A stretch of 64,000 nucleotides of DNA from Delphinus delphis (GCF_949987515.2 NC_082696.1:60272447-60336446); one strand, 5' to 3'; counted from the first letter of the stretch, positions 48,250 to 60,639 are shown. Notes: generated by a model from the sequence alone, not told the origin. A program made the numbers and translations.

Positions 48250-51200
48250 ATTAAAATGAGTAAAGAAGAAATTCTCTGATCTGACAAAGCATAATGCAAA
48301 TAAATATAATTTACCATATATGCATTGGCTGTGTGCAAAGCATAGTAGTCATAGGGGACAGTGAGATTTATAAAATCAGTCTCTGCCTTTTAGGAGCATA
48401 CACTTTTTTCAGAGAATTGAAACAAATATCTAAAGCACTGGAATTGCAGATAAGACTAAAGGACGAAGACCAGGGGAATTCTACAACCTCCACTGCCCAT
48501 TCCAGCCTGTGAAGCCCCAGTAATTGTGAAATTCTGGCGTACCCCAAACATAAAACACTTGTGTCATTAATCTGATTGCCCCAGTGTTGTTTCTGTAGAT
48601 GCTATAACACAAGAGAAAGAATCATAAATTCAATCACTTCTGCCATACGTGAGTTTTACGTGTGTACATACATGTGAGGTGTGTGTATGAATATATATAC
48701 ATATATATAAACCTTCACATACAATTTTAATTTTTTCTTAGAATATGTAACGAGAGTTTCTGACAAATGGCAAATAAAGACTAGCCTAGATTAAACATTA
48801 GGACTGTTAAGCAAGTATTACTGACCTGAGCTAATTTTCTACTGTTCTTATGTTGCTACTGTCCCATTTCCTGTGGAAGTACAAATTTTAAGTATAAAGC
48901 TTTTATTTAGTCTTCTGTGAAATTCAAAGAAACTGCAGGTCACAATGGTATTTGATGAGAATACCTCAGAGGAAAAAATCTTTCAACATAGTTACAACGA
49001 GTATTCAAAAGCTCTGCTTTGGTTATTACACTTTGCAGTGAGAAAAGAAAGGCCAGAGAATATTTCTATTCTGGTAGCCAGGAGTACAGTGAATGAAGAG
49101 CATGTACAGATACCAGGGCAAAGGCATTATTAACTTCATGTATGTTACGTTCCCTGTTATTAGAAATTCCAGTTCTTTTCCTTAATGTTTAACTACAACA
49201 TTGCTTTTGTTTCATCCTTTTATAGATTCTTTATGTATTTGGGAAATTTACCATTTCTATTTAATGAGCACTGAAAAACTGATTGGAAGCTCTGTGTGTG
49301 TGGGTTGGCCTTGATAGTGGGTGGGCTTCAGTATCGAGGATAACTGGGCACCAAGCTGGCATGTTTCTTGGGACACCATCAAGTGTTAGTATCTAGAATT
49401 TTTTCCTCTAGGGCTTTTTAAGTTACTGGAAATGACGAGTCCTTCAGTCCTGCATGGTAGCATATGCCTGGCTGCTGGCTGTCTGGGAACAGGGTGGAGA
49501 TGGGGGCTAGGTTCTCATACTGAATGTGCAGACATTCATCCAGTCCTGCTGTGTTCAGCCCTGCACCAATATGCTAAAGTTTAGTGCTTATCAGGTTCAC
49601 TTGTGCCAGCGACTTGGGCTACCGGCACAGGAGTACGTGCTTTCATGTGGTTGCTGGAGGAGAAGACCCCCGAGCCTGGAGTGGGGTTCCGATGGCTCTG
49701 TGTATAGATTCTTCAATTTCCCAGTTTTCAGCCACACCTACACTTACTGTGGTAACTGGTACCTCCTAATCCAGAGCTTCTCTGGGGATCTACAGGGTGT
49801 TTCAGCTTCTTCTAAGCATATTTCTGTGTAAGTATTGAAGACAAAAAGTTCTCTGTTCTACTTTGTTCAGTTACCACACCACCATCTGCTTTTTGCTTTG
49901 AAACATTAAAAAAAATCTCTTATCTATTGATGTATCTTTCATTCATACTTCTTGTCCTTTTGAGTTGTGCATTTTATTTTTAAAAATCCCTTTACTGTCA
50001 TTTCAGTGTAATTTTGAGGTGGTGGTTCGGTCCTGTTTAACCAGAATTCCAGGAACCGTTTGTTCATCACTGTCTCTCCAGTGCCTGGCTCATAGTAGGC
50101 TCTGAAATAAACATTTGATGGGTGAATAATTGAGTGACTTGAGTTAGAAGTTTTTACAATGGCAGTAAAATGTTGTGACTATATTTACACGTGTATCAAG
50201 CTTAAAAAGCATCTTTTAAATTATGGTTTTGTTTTGGCTCCGTTCCATTTTTTGTTTTAGTTCCTCAACATGGTCGAGAAAACTAAGTGTTTTAAAGTGT
50301 GTGCTACCTTCAGGATGGATATGTTGGTTTACTTGGTCAAGCACAGTTATCACTGTTACCTTAGGCTTAATATACACATTTGCCTAAGGTACACATTTAT
50401 AATTTTTCTCTAGAGGTAGAATCGTATTGAGGCTGATTTATGTAGTAAGCACCGTCTTTATTCTTATTTGTATGTATATTTAGGTAGTTATAAAGAGACT
50501 TGTGGTGATTATGGTGTAAAGCTACCACTGCCCCTTTTTCCATTGGCCCTTTGTGGTTAATAAAGTTTGGGAGTCACTGGATTAGTGGGGCATCTTATCC
50601 AGGTATGTTTTTCATTTCAAAGTGAACATGTGAGGATGGATAACATATAGTAGAGACAAAGAAATTAAGCTATAACAGTGAAAGTGTATAGTACAGTTAA
50701 TATTTTGAACAAACAGATGAATATTCTCCTCCTTCATAAGGTTAGCCCTGGACCACAAATTGGGGATTGTAGATATGAGTATAGTAGAGAGCCCGTGATT
50801 TGGCTACAATGCTGGATATTGGGTCTCGTAAATGGGATGCTTCTACCCTCAATACTATAGGAAATGAATAAATGAACTTTTAGCATTTACCCCTAAGATC
50901 AATGAGTAATGGTAAATTCACATAATGAGAAAATTACAGCATTGTCTTAAACTACTGTGCACCCCCCCCAATCTTAGGGATTTATTAAAGGAATCTACCC
51001 AGAAATCCAAAGACAGTTCTTTCTACTTAAAGAGATTAAAGCTACCTCTCCAGTAAAGAAGTAAGAACCTACATAACAGAAGTGGGTTAGGAAGATAGTA
51101 GATTAAGGAAGTCCTTTACAGAGAACTCCAGGGTCACAGAAATTAAGAAGTTGGGGGTTAGGATAAGAGAAAGGTGATAAACTTTTTGGAGAAGGAAACG

Positions 51201-52094
51201 AAATGTTTTCTAGAATGCATTATTCACGCCTGAATATTTTCCTAGTCATCTTCTTTAGAATCCCCATCTTTATTTCTTGGTTGACATCTATCAAGTTGCT
51301 GACATACAAGGCTTAGGGAGAAGAAATTGAGAAGGTGGAAGTATTTGTATCAAAAAATAAAGGGTGGAAATGGGTGCATGGGAAAGAAGAGAGAATAGGA
51401 GAAGCAAAGAGAGCTTTAGCAAAGAAAGGAAGTCTTAAAAATATGACCAAGACGTTTTACAGATAATTTTTCTTCTCTTCTTGAATAACTTCTCCAGTAG
51501 TTATGTGGTGGGATTTCTGGGAAGAAACACTTACAAATAAAATAGAAAGCCAGGAAACTGTTTCAGACCCTTCACTGGAAATAACCTAGTGCCTACTTGT
51601 GAAAGTGTTAAAGCAAAAGTGTCTGATTATCATGTGTTAAATAGGATACTGATTTCAAGGTTCTTTGCCAACTAGTTTTGTGCTAATGTAAAAATGGAAT
51701 ATGAACCTGTACCAAAGATCTATCAGGAATACTCTCAGGAGAACCATTATTAATAAAATCTGTATTAATAGTGACTGGAAAGGCTATGCTGCTCCTGGAA
51801 ATTTAAAAGAAAAATTACCTGTAAAGTTATAATTTTTGCCTTTAAGGCAGTAATACCTTTTCATTCTTTTCACTTTCACTTTATACATGAATGTCATGAA
51901 ATTTCCATTGTAGTTGACTAAAAATGAAACAACAGAACTACAGTACTTTAGTGATGACTAGGCTAGAGACTTAAATGTTTTTAAAGGGTTAAAAAAAGCA
52001 GAAAACTGGTCCTTCATGATGAAAAGTAAGAAGTCAAATGTTATTTACAAAACTCATTCCCATTCATTTTTTTGTGTTTTGGGCTTGTTTTCAG
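48250..52094. other. Distal intron before the coding exon
   Basis: Unique AT-rich sequence with an L2 trace (50060-50145) and a short ATATAC run (about 48690-48710). A non-coding 5'-UTR exon could hide here but none stands out. Confidence 0.45.
50060..50145 (+). mobile_element. L2 3' end remnant
   Basis: CTCTCCAGTGCCTGGCTCATAG then AATAAACATTTGATGGGTGAAT is the L2 3' terminus. Another trace lies at 62044-62120. Confidence 0.6.
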
Positions 52095-52244
52095 GCAAAA
52101 GGACTCCTATGGAAGATGGAAGTCTTTGTGCGTTTTCCAGAGTGTGTTTCCAAGCCCATCAGTGAAACATGATACTGCTGCTCTGTGTTGAAATACTTGA
52201 AGAACACCTACATCTCTGCTGGCACCTTCCATCCTGCTGAAACC
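52095..52244 (+). other. GPR63: GPR63 terminal exon, 5' UTR part, with splice acceptor
   Basis: A pyrimidine-rich tract (TTTTTTTGTG through GGGCTTGTTTTCAG) ends in AG at 52093-52094, so the coding exon most likely starts at 52095. The 150 bases up to the ATG carry no in-frame ATG. A frame entering from the putative exon 1 would stop at TGA 52189-52191, 53 bases before the GPR63 start. Family genes keep the full coding sequence in the last exon, which fits. Confidence 0.75.
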
Positions 52245-53504
52245 ATGGTATTCTCTGCAGTGTTGACTGCGTCCCATACTGGGGCATCCAACACAACATT
52301 CGTAGTTTATGAAAACACCAACATGAATATTACGGTCCCTCCGCCATTCCAGCATCCCGACATGGGTTCGCTGCTTAGATACAGTTTTGAAACCATGGCT
52401 CCCACCGGGATGAGTTCCTTGACACTGAATAGTACAGCTGTGCCCCCAACACCAGCGGTTTTAAAGAGCCTAAACTTGCCTCTCCAGATCATCCTTTCTG
52501 CTATAATGATATTTATTCTCTTTGTGTCTTTTCTTGGGAACTTGGTTGTGTGCCTCATGGTTTACCAAAAAGCTGCCATGCGCTCCGCCATTAACATCCT
52601 CCTGGCCAGCCTGGCTTTTGCAGACATGTTGCTTGCAGTTCTGAACATGCCCTTTGCCTTGGTCACCATTCTTACCACCAGATGGATTTTTGGGAAATTC
52701 TTCTGTAGGGTATCTGCCATGTTTTTCTGGTTGTTTGTGATAGAGGGAGTAGCCATCCTGCTCATCATTAGCATCGATAGGTTTCTTATTATAGTCCAGA
52801 GGCAGGATAAGCTGAATCCATATAGGGCTAAGGTTCTCATTGCAGTTTCCTGGGCAACTTCTTTTTGTGTAGCTTTTCCTTTGGCAGTAGGAAACCCTGA
52901 CCTGCAGATACCTTCCCGAGCCCCGCAGTGTGTGTTTGGGTACACAACCAATCCAGGTTACCAGGCTTACGTGATTTTGATTTCTCTCATTTCTTTCTTC
53001 CTACCCTTTCTGGTGATACTGTATTCGTTTATGGGCATACTCAATACCCTTCGGCACAATGCCTTGAGGATCCATAGCTACCCCGAAGGTATATGCCTCA
53101 GCCAGGCCAGCAAACTGGGTCTCATGAGTCTACAGAGACCCTTCCAGATGAGCATTGACATGGGCTTTAAAACGCGTGCCTTCACAACCATTTTGATTCT
53201 CTTTGCTGTCTTCATTTTCTGCTGGGCCCCATTCACCACTTACAGCCTTGTGGCGACATTCAGCAAGCACTTTTACTATCAACACAACTTTTTTGAGATT
53301 AGCACCTGGCTACTCTGGCTCTGCTACCTCAAGTCTGCATTGAACCCACTGATTTATTACTGGAGGATTAAGAAATTCCATGACGCCTGCCTGGACATGA
53401 TGCCTAAGTCCCTCAAGTTTTTGCCGCGGCTCCCTGGCCACACAAGGCGACGGATACGCCCCAGTGCTGTCTACGTGTGTGGGGAACATCGGACGGTGGT
53501 GTGA
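52245..53504 (+). CDS. GPR63: GPR63 (PSP24-beta), orphan class A GPCR, complete
   Basis: This 419-residue seven-transmembrane receptor sits in the plasma membrane; the family is brain-enriched and has been reported to respond to sphingosine-1-phosphate and related lysophospholipids, though it is usually still called an orphan. Seen in the sequence: an extracellular N-terminus of about 79 residues with N-glycosylation sequons at N16, N28 and N62; TM1 about 80-106 (N99 = 1.50), TM2 114-139 (D127 = 2.50), TM3 152-184 with C154, TM4 194-215, ECL2 C229 (expected disulfide to C154), TM5 239-266 (P254), TM6 312-337 with CWAP at 326-329, TM7 351-373 with NPLIY at 367-371. The TM3 end reads DRF (178-180) instead of DRY. 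The short tail ends in EHRTVV. The ATG at 52245 has an ideal context (A at -3, G at +4) and gives the family's usual length; the frame is open upstream only back to non-ATG codons. The frame is intact, single-exon, with no frameshift or stop. I recognise it by near identity with the mammalian GPR63 protein, recalled rather than searched. Confidence 0.97.
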   Translation: MVFSAVLTASHTGASNTTFVVYENTNMNITVPPPFQHPDMGSLLRYSFETMAPTGMSSLTLNSTAVPPTPAVLKSLNLPLQIILSAIMIFILFVSFLGNLVVCLMVYQKAAMRSAINILLASLAFADMLLAVLNMPFALVTILTTRWIFGKFFCRVSAMFFWLFVIEGVAILLIISIDRFLIIVQRQDKLNPYRAKVLIAVSWATSFCVAFPLAVGNPDLQIPSRAPQCVFGYTTNPGYQAYVILISLISFFLPFLVILYSFMGILNTLRHNALRIHSYPEGICLSQASKLGLMSLQRPFQMSIDMGFKTRAFTTILILFAVFIFCWAPFTTYSLVATFSKHFYYQHNFFEISTWLLWLCYLKSALNPLIYYWRIKKFHDACLDMMPKSLKFLPRLPGHTRRRIRPSAVYVCGEHRTVV

Positions 53505-53605
53505 ATATTGGAACTGCCTGACGTTTTGGGTGATGGTTGTTCTTTATCTGACTTCGAATTTTTTTCTCGTGGCTTCTCCACTTAAACTATATTGTTTTTC
53601 ATAGG

Positions 53606-53606
<1 letters not shown>

Positions 53607-53636
<30 letters not shown>
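53607..53636 (+). repeat. (GT)n microsatellite in GPR63 3' UTR
   Basis: About 14 GT units some 100 bases after the GPR63 stop, so within the mature mRNA. Confidence 0.95.
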
Positions 53637-53640
<4 letters not shown>

Positions 53641-54368
53641 GTGAAGAAAGAATGGTGATTAGTTATAAGTCTGTTACCAAGGATACACAATAGGGAAGTG
53701 ATCACACGTGTTACCTCCAGGGTTCAAGAGAAATCCTTGACTTAGGGTGGGGAGATAGTTTTCTGTTCCTTTGATTGATTTTGTTTTTCTAGTAGGAATC
53801 AGGATTGTGCTTTATTGAGCCTGCAGTTACAGTGAATTGTAGCTATTCTGTATGCTGCTAAGATGCTTTGTCGAGTTTATCAATTATTTTTTTCTGGAAG
53901 ACACTGCTGCTTTTTGCCCTCACATTGGAGCCAAAAACCACATACATCTCAGTAGATAAATATTTAGTTTTATTTAAAAAAATAACCCAAGGGGGTTAGT
54001 GACATTCTAAAGGTCATGAATATTTACTTTGGTGCACTTTAAGAAACAATGTACAAACTAATTCAGTCATGTTTTTCAGAATTGTTTTTATACATGACAT
54101 GTTGTGCTTTAGAAAACATTGCATTATTTCTAGGAAGATAGTTTTTTAAAAATGTTTTGTCTGTATGTACAGTTTTAAAGGAGGGAACATAAAAATGAAG
54201 AACTTTTTCTAAGCACAATAGTGATTCTTTGGAGCGGTAGGGCAGAGTTGAGATAGAGCACCCTTGCGAATTTCAATGGGATGCAGTGAGGCTGTGGCTG
54301 GTGCAGGCTGTGGCGATTCCTTTTACCCAAGGATTCTCTGAGTCCAGTGGGGAGAAGGGCACCATTTA

Positions 54369-54555
54369 CTAGACGTCTGCCATGTGCCAGGCCCTGTGCA
54401 TCATTTTATCCTCACAGCATCCTGTGAGGGAAGTATTATTTCCTCCTTTTTGCAGATGAAGAAGGCAAGTCTCAGAGAGACTAAAACCCTGCCCAAGGTT
54501 CGTGGTAGAGCTGGGATCCAAAACTCTGTCCGAGTCCTGAGACTGCATTTCTACT
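54369..54555 (-). mobile_element. MIR SINE remnant in probable 3' UTR
   Basis: GTCTGCCATGTGCCAGGCCC ... TTTTTGCAGATGAAGAAGGC ... GTAGAGCTGGGATCC is MIR in complement. Confidence 0.8.
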
Positions 54556-55435
54556 GTACTACACGGACACCTCGTTCAGGTTCAGGTTTGGACATTTCAG
54601 AGTCAAGAGGGAACTATGTGTATCCTTTCATTTTCTTTTAGACTAAAACCTTCTTTTTAAAAATAGCTTCATTTTTTGTATTACCGAAAGAAATGTGAAA
54701 CCATTACAGAAAGTCTGGAAAATAGAAAAGAAAAAATAAAATCATTTGTAACTACCTTTTTAGAGCGGAACTAAAAATCTTAGGTAAGTAAGGGTATAAG
54801 GAAATAAGGCAATTTTTTGGTTTGCAAAACAAGTGACAATGACTGAGAAGTTAAATACAGCTGTATATAGGTCTTTGCCCTGTGGGTTTAGATGTTACCA
54901 GTTGTCCAGATGTGTTTCTCAATGTTCTGGGCAGAACAGCATTGTTGCCCCAGTGCTTGCCCAGAGCAGAGATGGCTATTGAAGAACGTGAATGTGCTCA
55001 GAGGTGTGTCTTCTGTAAAGAGGTGAAGATAAGCCCTGGTCTGAGCCTAGAGCAAGTTTTTATTAAGGCAGGTCTGGGGTTTCAAATTATTTTTCTCTTG
55101 ATGATGTTCTGCCTCTCCCCCACCCCAGGTGCAACCAGGGCCTTTGGTGCCCTTCTTTCTCTAATCATGGGAACACGTTATAAAACATCCCCCGGGGATG
55201 GAGCTTCAGACTATGGCCATAAGTGCTGAAAGTGTAGCCTCTTGGCTACATCATGGGCTTTATAAATAGGCAAGTTAACCTTGAACATTTTTTGGATTTA
55301 TAGCATGTTTTCAGAATTATAGTGCTTTGTGACCAGTGGGAAATTAGCCACTTTTCTTCAGTTGTACAACCAGAGAGTTGGACTAGATGAATCTTCAAGG
55401 TCTTGTCCAACTCTAATGTGAGAGTAGAGATTTTT

Positions 55436-55640
55436 TTTTTTTTTTTTGCGGTACCTGGGCCTCTCACTGTTGTGGCCTCTCCCGTTGCGGAGCACAGGCT
55501 CCGGATGCGCAGGCTCAGCGGCCATGGCTCATGGGCCCAGCCACTCGGCGGCATGTGGGATCTTCCCAGACCGGGGCACGAACCCGTGTCCCCTGCATCG
55601 GCAGGGGGACTCTCAACCACTGCACCACCAGGGAAGCCCG
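55436..55640 (-). mobile_element. CHR SINE in probable GPR63 3' UTR
   Basis: Complete body; target duplication AGTAGAGATTTTT at 55423-55435 and 55643-55655. If the transcript extends to about 57.5 kb, this antisense SINE is part of the mRNA. Confidence 0.94.
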
Positions 55641-56734
55641 AAAGTAGAGATTTTTAAAGAGCCCAGCTGATATCAACTTCACTCTTTTGTCTCCAGTATT
55701 ATTGTTTTACATTTTACTTCATCAGATGTTTCTTAAAATTGAATATCTGAAGAGTATATGGCACCATATCAGGAATCAGGACTTTGGAAGGTGGACGTCA
55801 TCATGAAAGACCTGGGAAACCCTGCTCTTGAGGCGGTTGTCATGGTATTGGATCTCATTTTCCAGTTAACTTCTCTTTTGGGATTCAAGCATGTTATTCA
55901 ACATGTTGTTTTGAGATCATCTTCTGATGATACTTGCCTACCTCTTTGGTTTCTAATTTATATTAGTCACAGGCAAAATCGCTTTTATCCATAGGGATCT
56001 TACAGAACATAAACACTGTAGTAGATATTAGTAGCACATTGAAGTGTATCATGCTTTCCACTTCCAATATAAACTAGATTTCAGGCAGATATTAATAAGT
56101 ATATTTGAAATTAGACTTTCTCTGAGGAAAGTCAGCATGATCTGTATTCATCTTACATATTGGCCGTAGGTCTTGAGACTCCTTTTGTGGTTGGAGCTGA
56201 AACTGAGCTTTTGTTTTCTTTGTCCTGTTTTTATGAGCAATCCTTAGGTACTTTAGTGCTGCCTGGTAGACAGTGCATCGTTTGGTGAGAGCTCTGGGGT
56301 GCCTGCTAAGAGGCTCAGTGTTTGTGAAAGACAACCGTGAGGGGCCTTTGTGAGAATTCAGCAACCACACTGAATAGCAGTTCTCTTTACACTGGATCGT
56401 CTTGATCAGATGACAGTTTACAAACCATTTTGAACGTTTTTATCATGTATACATTTTGAAAGCTTTAAAAAAAAAGTACTGTGGTGTACCTTTGAAAAAT
56501 TTAGGTGCAGTATCGTATGTTGCCTATTCTCCTACATTTGTCTGAGGGAAAAAAAATACCACTACTAGTTGTCACCACTGGCTGACAAAATCAGAAATGT
56601 TTTTGGTTTTGTTTTTCCTTCTGGTGAATAAGTAAGAAGCAGGAAAGAGATAATGAAATATTTGTGGTCAAAGAAAGAGTCAAGAGAAATCCCCAATAGT
56701 CTGCAAGAGTGACATTCCAACTTTCATATGAATT

Positions 56735-56900
56735 TGTGTCTAAGTATTCCCGGGGGGCTTGTTAACAGTACAGATCCCCAGGGCCCCCAGAGGGTCTGAG
56801 ATTGGGCCCACAAATGCACACTTTTACTTTGTTGAGTATTTGGCCTGATGCTGATTCAAGTGGTCTCTGGGGCATACTTCAAAGAAACACTCCTGTGGAA
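56735..56900 (+). mobile_element. MER5A-like hAT remnant
   Basis: GGGGCTTGTTAACAGTACAGATC ... GATGCTGATTCAAGTGGTCTC follows MER5A order. It lies in the probable GPR63 3' UTR. Confidence 0.6.
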
Positions 56901-57534
56901 AATATATCTACTTAAATATTGTCTGTTTTATCCAAAAAATGTTTGTTTTGTGTTGGAAGCCATTATCTCCTAGTGCATGGATAATGTGCATTGAGAGGAA
57001 AGCCTGTAATTGTGCCTAATTTGCTGCCACTCGTATTAGTGCTGGATCACGCCAGTGTCAGCTTTACCGTCTTTCAACTGGCAAAATTCTGATAAACCAT
57101 GTAGTTTCACAGAAGAGCAAAAAAGGTGACTTAATATTTGAAAGTCATGATTTTCAGGAGTCTGATTCCTCTAATATTTTCTTTTCTCATAGAGAGGTAT
57201 CTTTATTGTACGTATCCTCCCAAAGCGTATGAGGGGAATGCAAAGATTCATCCAATTCCTATTGCTGTGCTTATGCCAGCTGTGTTCAGTGGAAGCATGA
57301 AGAACATAAAATAACCATTTTAATCTATGTATTTCAGTTGCTGACAAGGATATTTAACTTAATCTTGATCTTTGCTTTTGTTTACATGACAATATTTATG
57401 TATATATCACAGGAAAAATGTTCACTTGCTTGACATTTTACTCTTCCATGATTTTTAGTTTATGTTTAAAGGACTGTTTAATTCAAATTTATTTTCACAA
57501 CCATAGTCTTCATTGAAAACTCGATTTTTATAAT

Positions 57535-57540
57535 AATAAA
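57535..57540 (+). promoter_or_regulatory. Candidate GPR63 poly(A) signal
   Basis: A canonical AATAAA sits about 4 kb past the GPR63 stop in AT-rich sequence. Alternatives are AATAAA at 54735-54740 (short form) and 57769-57774. Which is used cannot be told without 3'-end reads. Confidence 0.3.
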
Positions 57541-57564
57541 TGAAAACGTCAAAGCACATGTTTG

Positions 57565-58570
57565 TTATTACAAGTAAATGGTAATACAGTTCTTAGATAT
57601 ATATTGGTACTAGTCCTTTGTAATTTAAATTAATTTATTTTACAATAGTACCTAACCTATATGAAAAAACCTCTTTGAATTTTGGGTTGCAATATTCAAA
57701 ATCAAAATGTATGATTATTTGTGCATATTCTTATTACAACCAGGAAAAGAGCTCCCAATAAGAAAATGAATAAATGTTTAACATTTCTAAGAGTGAAGTT
57801 TTTTTAAAAGGACTGCTTCATTTATCTTAGAAAAAATTGTCATGAATGATACTTTTTGTTAAATTAAAATCTGAGTTTAGTTTCAAATCCTGCTTCCTTT
57901 GGGTTTTTATTTTCAAATTAGCTTTTAAAGCCTGTATGTGTATTCTAGTTTTAGAAATTCTCAGAGTAATTAAGGATGAAATGAAACTTGGCAAAAGACT
58001 ATCAGTATTAAGAGACAGTTTTAAGACATTCTGTCTAGGAGAGTTATAAAAATTTTCCTGCTAAGTCATTTGAAATTAGATTGTCACTGGCAAAGCAGTG
58101 ACAATGTTTGCCTCTATCTTGATGAAATGATTTCTTATTGCACTTCCTTTTCTAAAATCTAAGGCCTTTCTAAAACCTACTTTTAAATCTTAAGGAAATA
58201 TTTATTTTTATATGAGTTTCAACTTTTTTGCCAATTAGACATGAGGGTTTTATTTTCTCTTTTTCACTTATATGCAATAGCTAAATATATTTATTTTTAA
58301 ATTATAAAAGGTTGATTTACAAAGGAAGGTTGTTATTGAATCTATTATACATCTGATCGTTCTTTCTGAAATGGAAAGGTAAGAAAGAAATAGCAAAATA
58401 GAGGAACCTGTTGAATTAAAAGCATTTTCACATCTATCATGAAAATAATTAACCCCACTCAGCTCATTCATAATAAAGAGAACCTTTAGGAGACGTTTCT
58501 ACCTTCTATGTCAAAGTGCAGTCAATTAGATTTAATGCAAAAAGAAACAAAAATTTCATGGCTATCTCAG
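57565..58570. other. Sequence downstream of GPR63, nothing recognised
   Basis: Strongly AT-rich, with an AATAAA at 57769-57774 that could extend the GPR63 transcript. No transposon or gene is evident. Confidence 0.4.
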
Positions 58571-58572
58571 CA

Positions 58573-58970
58573 TTTAACCCAGGGAAGCAGAACTAGTAGA
58601 AGATATTTATTAAGAGATTTATTGCAAGAATTGGCTTACATGATTGTGGGGCGGGCTGGGCAGACCTAAAGGCCAGAGGGCAGACTGGCATGCAGGACAG
58701 GCTGGGAATCACAGGCACAAACTGAAGCTTGCTGTCCACAGGTGGAATTTCTTTTTCCTCAGAAAAGCCTCAGTTCTGGTTTTGACCTTTCAACTGGTTG
58801 AATCAGACCCACTCAGATTAACTAGGATAATCTCTTAGTTAATGTGGACTGACTGTAGACTTTAATCACGTCTATGAAATACCTTCACAGCAACACCTAG
58901 ATTAGTGTTTGATGGAATAACTAGGGACTGTAACCTGGCCAAAGGGACACATCCAAAGACCGTCACAGTG
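58573..58970 (+). mobile_element. ERVL-type solo LTR (MLT2-like), diverged
   Basis: GGGAAGCAGAACTAG ... TTATTGCAAGAATTGGCTTAC ... AACCTGGCCAAAGGGACAC has the same order of blocks as MLT2 LTRs but is more diverged. No internal region. Confidence 0.7.
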
Positions 58971-58998
58971 ATGACATCCAAATGTAAAATATAATAAA

Positions 58999-59157
58999 AT
59001 CGGGACTTCCCTGGCAGTCCAGTGGTTAAGACTCTGAGCTTCCACTGCTGGAGGGCGCAGGTTCGATCCCCGGTTGGGGAACTAAGATTCTACATGTTGC
59101 ATGATGTGGCAAGAAAATTTTTAAAAATGATAATAAATAAAATATAAATTAAAAAAT
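58999..59157 (+). mobile_element. Older tRNA-derived SINE (short form)
   Basis: GGGACTTCCCTGGCAGTCCAG ... GGTTCGATCCCCGG ... A-rich tail. Flanks share AAAATATAATAAAATC at about 58986-59001 and 59157-59172. Confidence 0.88.
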
Positions 59158-59767
59158 AAAATATAATAAAATCCTTCTATGATGCTGTAGTGGTAGTATA
59201 AAAAACTAAGTCGCATAAATCTCAGTGTTGAGATTAATATAATGACCAAGATAAGTTTGTTGAAGAGGATGGGAAGCATATTCTGACTGCATTATATTCA
59301 AATTCACATAATCACAGGGCACAGTATTTATCTCTGGATTTCACTGTAGCTATTGTGAAAGTTCTCAAAAGGAAGTAATAATCAACTGATTAGATGATTA
59401 TGTAAATCAACTTTCTTCCTACGTAAATTTTATTTGTGATACTTGCCAAGGATGATGCCTTTCTTCTAAGAAATTTGAAAGCATAATTAAAACAGTATTA
59501 ACTCTCAGCATAAAAATATGCTAATAGTAAATAATAATAATGATGATGATGATGGGTGCCATTTTTTGTCCACTTATTGTAGTCAAAATGCCCTTTATTT
59601 TAATCCACAGTATTTTCTCCTTTTTCCAACTGAGGAAACTATGCTCCCAAGAGATTAAGTAACTTTTTCAGGTAATAGCTTAGATTCAAATCTAGGCCTA
59701 ATGCCACAGTTCAGAGTTTTCTGGACCATCTTCCCCTGTTATTCCCCGATAACAGAACTGCGTTTCT

Positions 59768-59879
59768 TTTTAACATCTTTATTGGAGTATAATTGCTTTA
59801 CAATGGTGTGTTAGTTTCTGCTTTATAACAAAGTGAATCAGTTATACATATACATATGTTCCCATATCTCTTCCCTCTT
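59768..59879 (-). mobile_element. L1 3' end, about 110 bp
   Basis: AACATCTTTATTGGAGTATAA ... AACAAAGTGAATCAGTTATAC in complement. The flanking duplication CAGAACTG-GTTTCT at 59753-59767 and 59880-59894 has one mismatch. Confidence 0.88.
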
Positions 59880-60639
59880 CAGAACTGAGTTTCTAGTGAG
59901 ACCAACTTACTAAGCATCATACTAGATGATGATTCCTCTCTATGCATTAGGTAAATAATCATAACAGAAAAACCTATACATAAAGTTGTGGATATTAACA
60001 CAAAACCTAGGTTAGTTTGTTCTCGATTTTAAGTCAATAAGTAGATTTGGCTAAATCAGAATTGAGACTGTCAAGCTGTCTGGGCCCCAGGGAGCCTTGG
60101 GTACACCAAAGCCCACTTGGGTTCTAATGTCACAGAACCTTCAAAAACTTGCTGACTGTGGCAGAAATTTTGGGAATGCTTAGATACCCAGACAGTTTCC
60201 TAGATTGCATAGATCTCACAACCCCTTTTGGAAAGTTTCACCCTGATGCACATTTGGGGTTTGATTATGTGCCGATTTGTCTGAAGTACTATGGGTTTTA
60301 TCTATAGTAGCCAAGACTTTGGAAGAGAAGGTGGAGGTGATAATCAGGAGCCCTTGGGTCCTCCTGCCAGCTTTGACACTCCTGCTGTGCTGCCAACCAG
60401 GACTCCTTCAGCCTGACATAAAATGGCAGGGTTTTAACATGCCTATAAACTCATGATTGGTATAGTAATTAGAATTCCTTAGTTGATTGCATTATTTGTA
60501 CAAAAAAAAACCAAAAAACTTTTTTACTGTAGTTTGTCATGTATTTTTGCAAATGATGAAAAAAATTTAATTGTGTAATTTATCTTATTGACCATCTGTT
60601 CAGGTACACTTACATTTGAAATTTTGTAATAGTAAATAC

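Larger units (their letters stand above)
4925..52094 (+). other. GPR63: Putative GPR63 5'-UTR intron
   Basis: The 47-kb stretch starts with GTGAGA and ends with a pyrimidine tract plus CAG. I see no conserved coding exon in it. Its long reading frames are SINE, L1 or retrovirus-like remnants, or short chance frames. The intron is packed with transposons listed separately. Its extent depends on the exon 1 assignment. Confidence 0.5.
53505..57560 (+). other. GPR63: GPR63 3' UTR (probable extent)
   Basis: The sequence after the stop is AT-rich and non-coding. It holds a (GT)n run at about 53607-53636, a MIR remnant at about 54369-54555 and a CHR SINE at 55436-55640. Candidate AATAAA signals are at 54735-54740, 57535-57540 and 57769-57774. 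The end is not determined by sequence; long 3' UTRs are common for brain GPCRs. Confidence 0.4.

Noticed and set aside
52185..52244. 20-residue N-terminal extension of GPR63
   Set aside because: It would start at a GTG codon. The first in-frame ATG is 52245, with ideal context and the family's known start.
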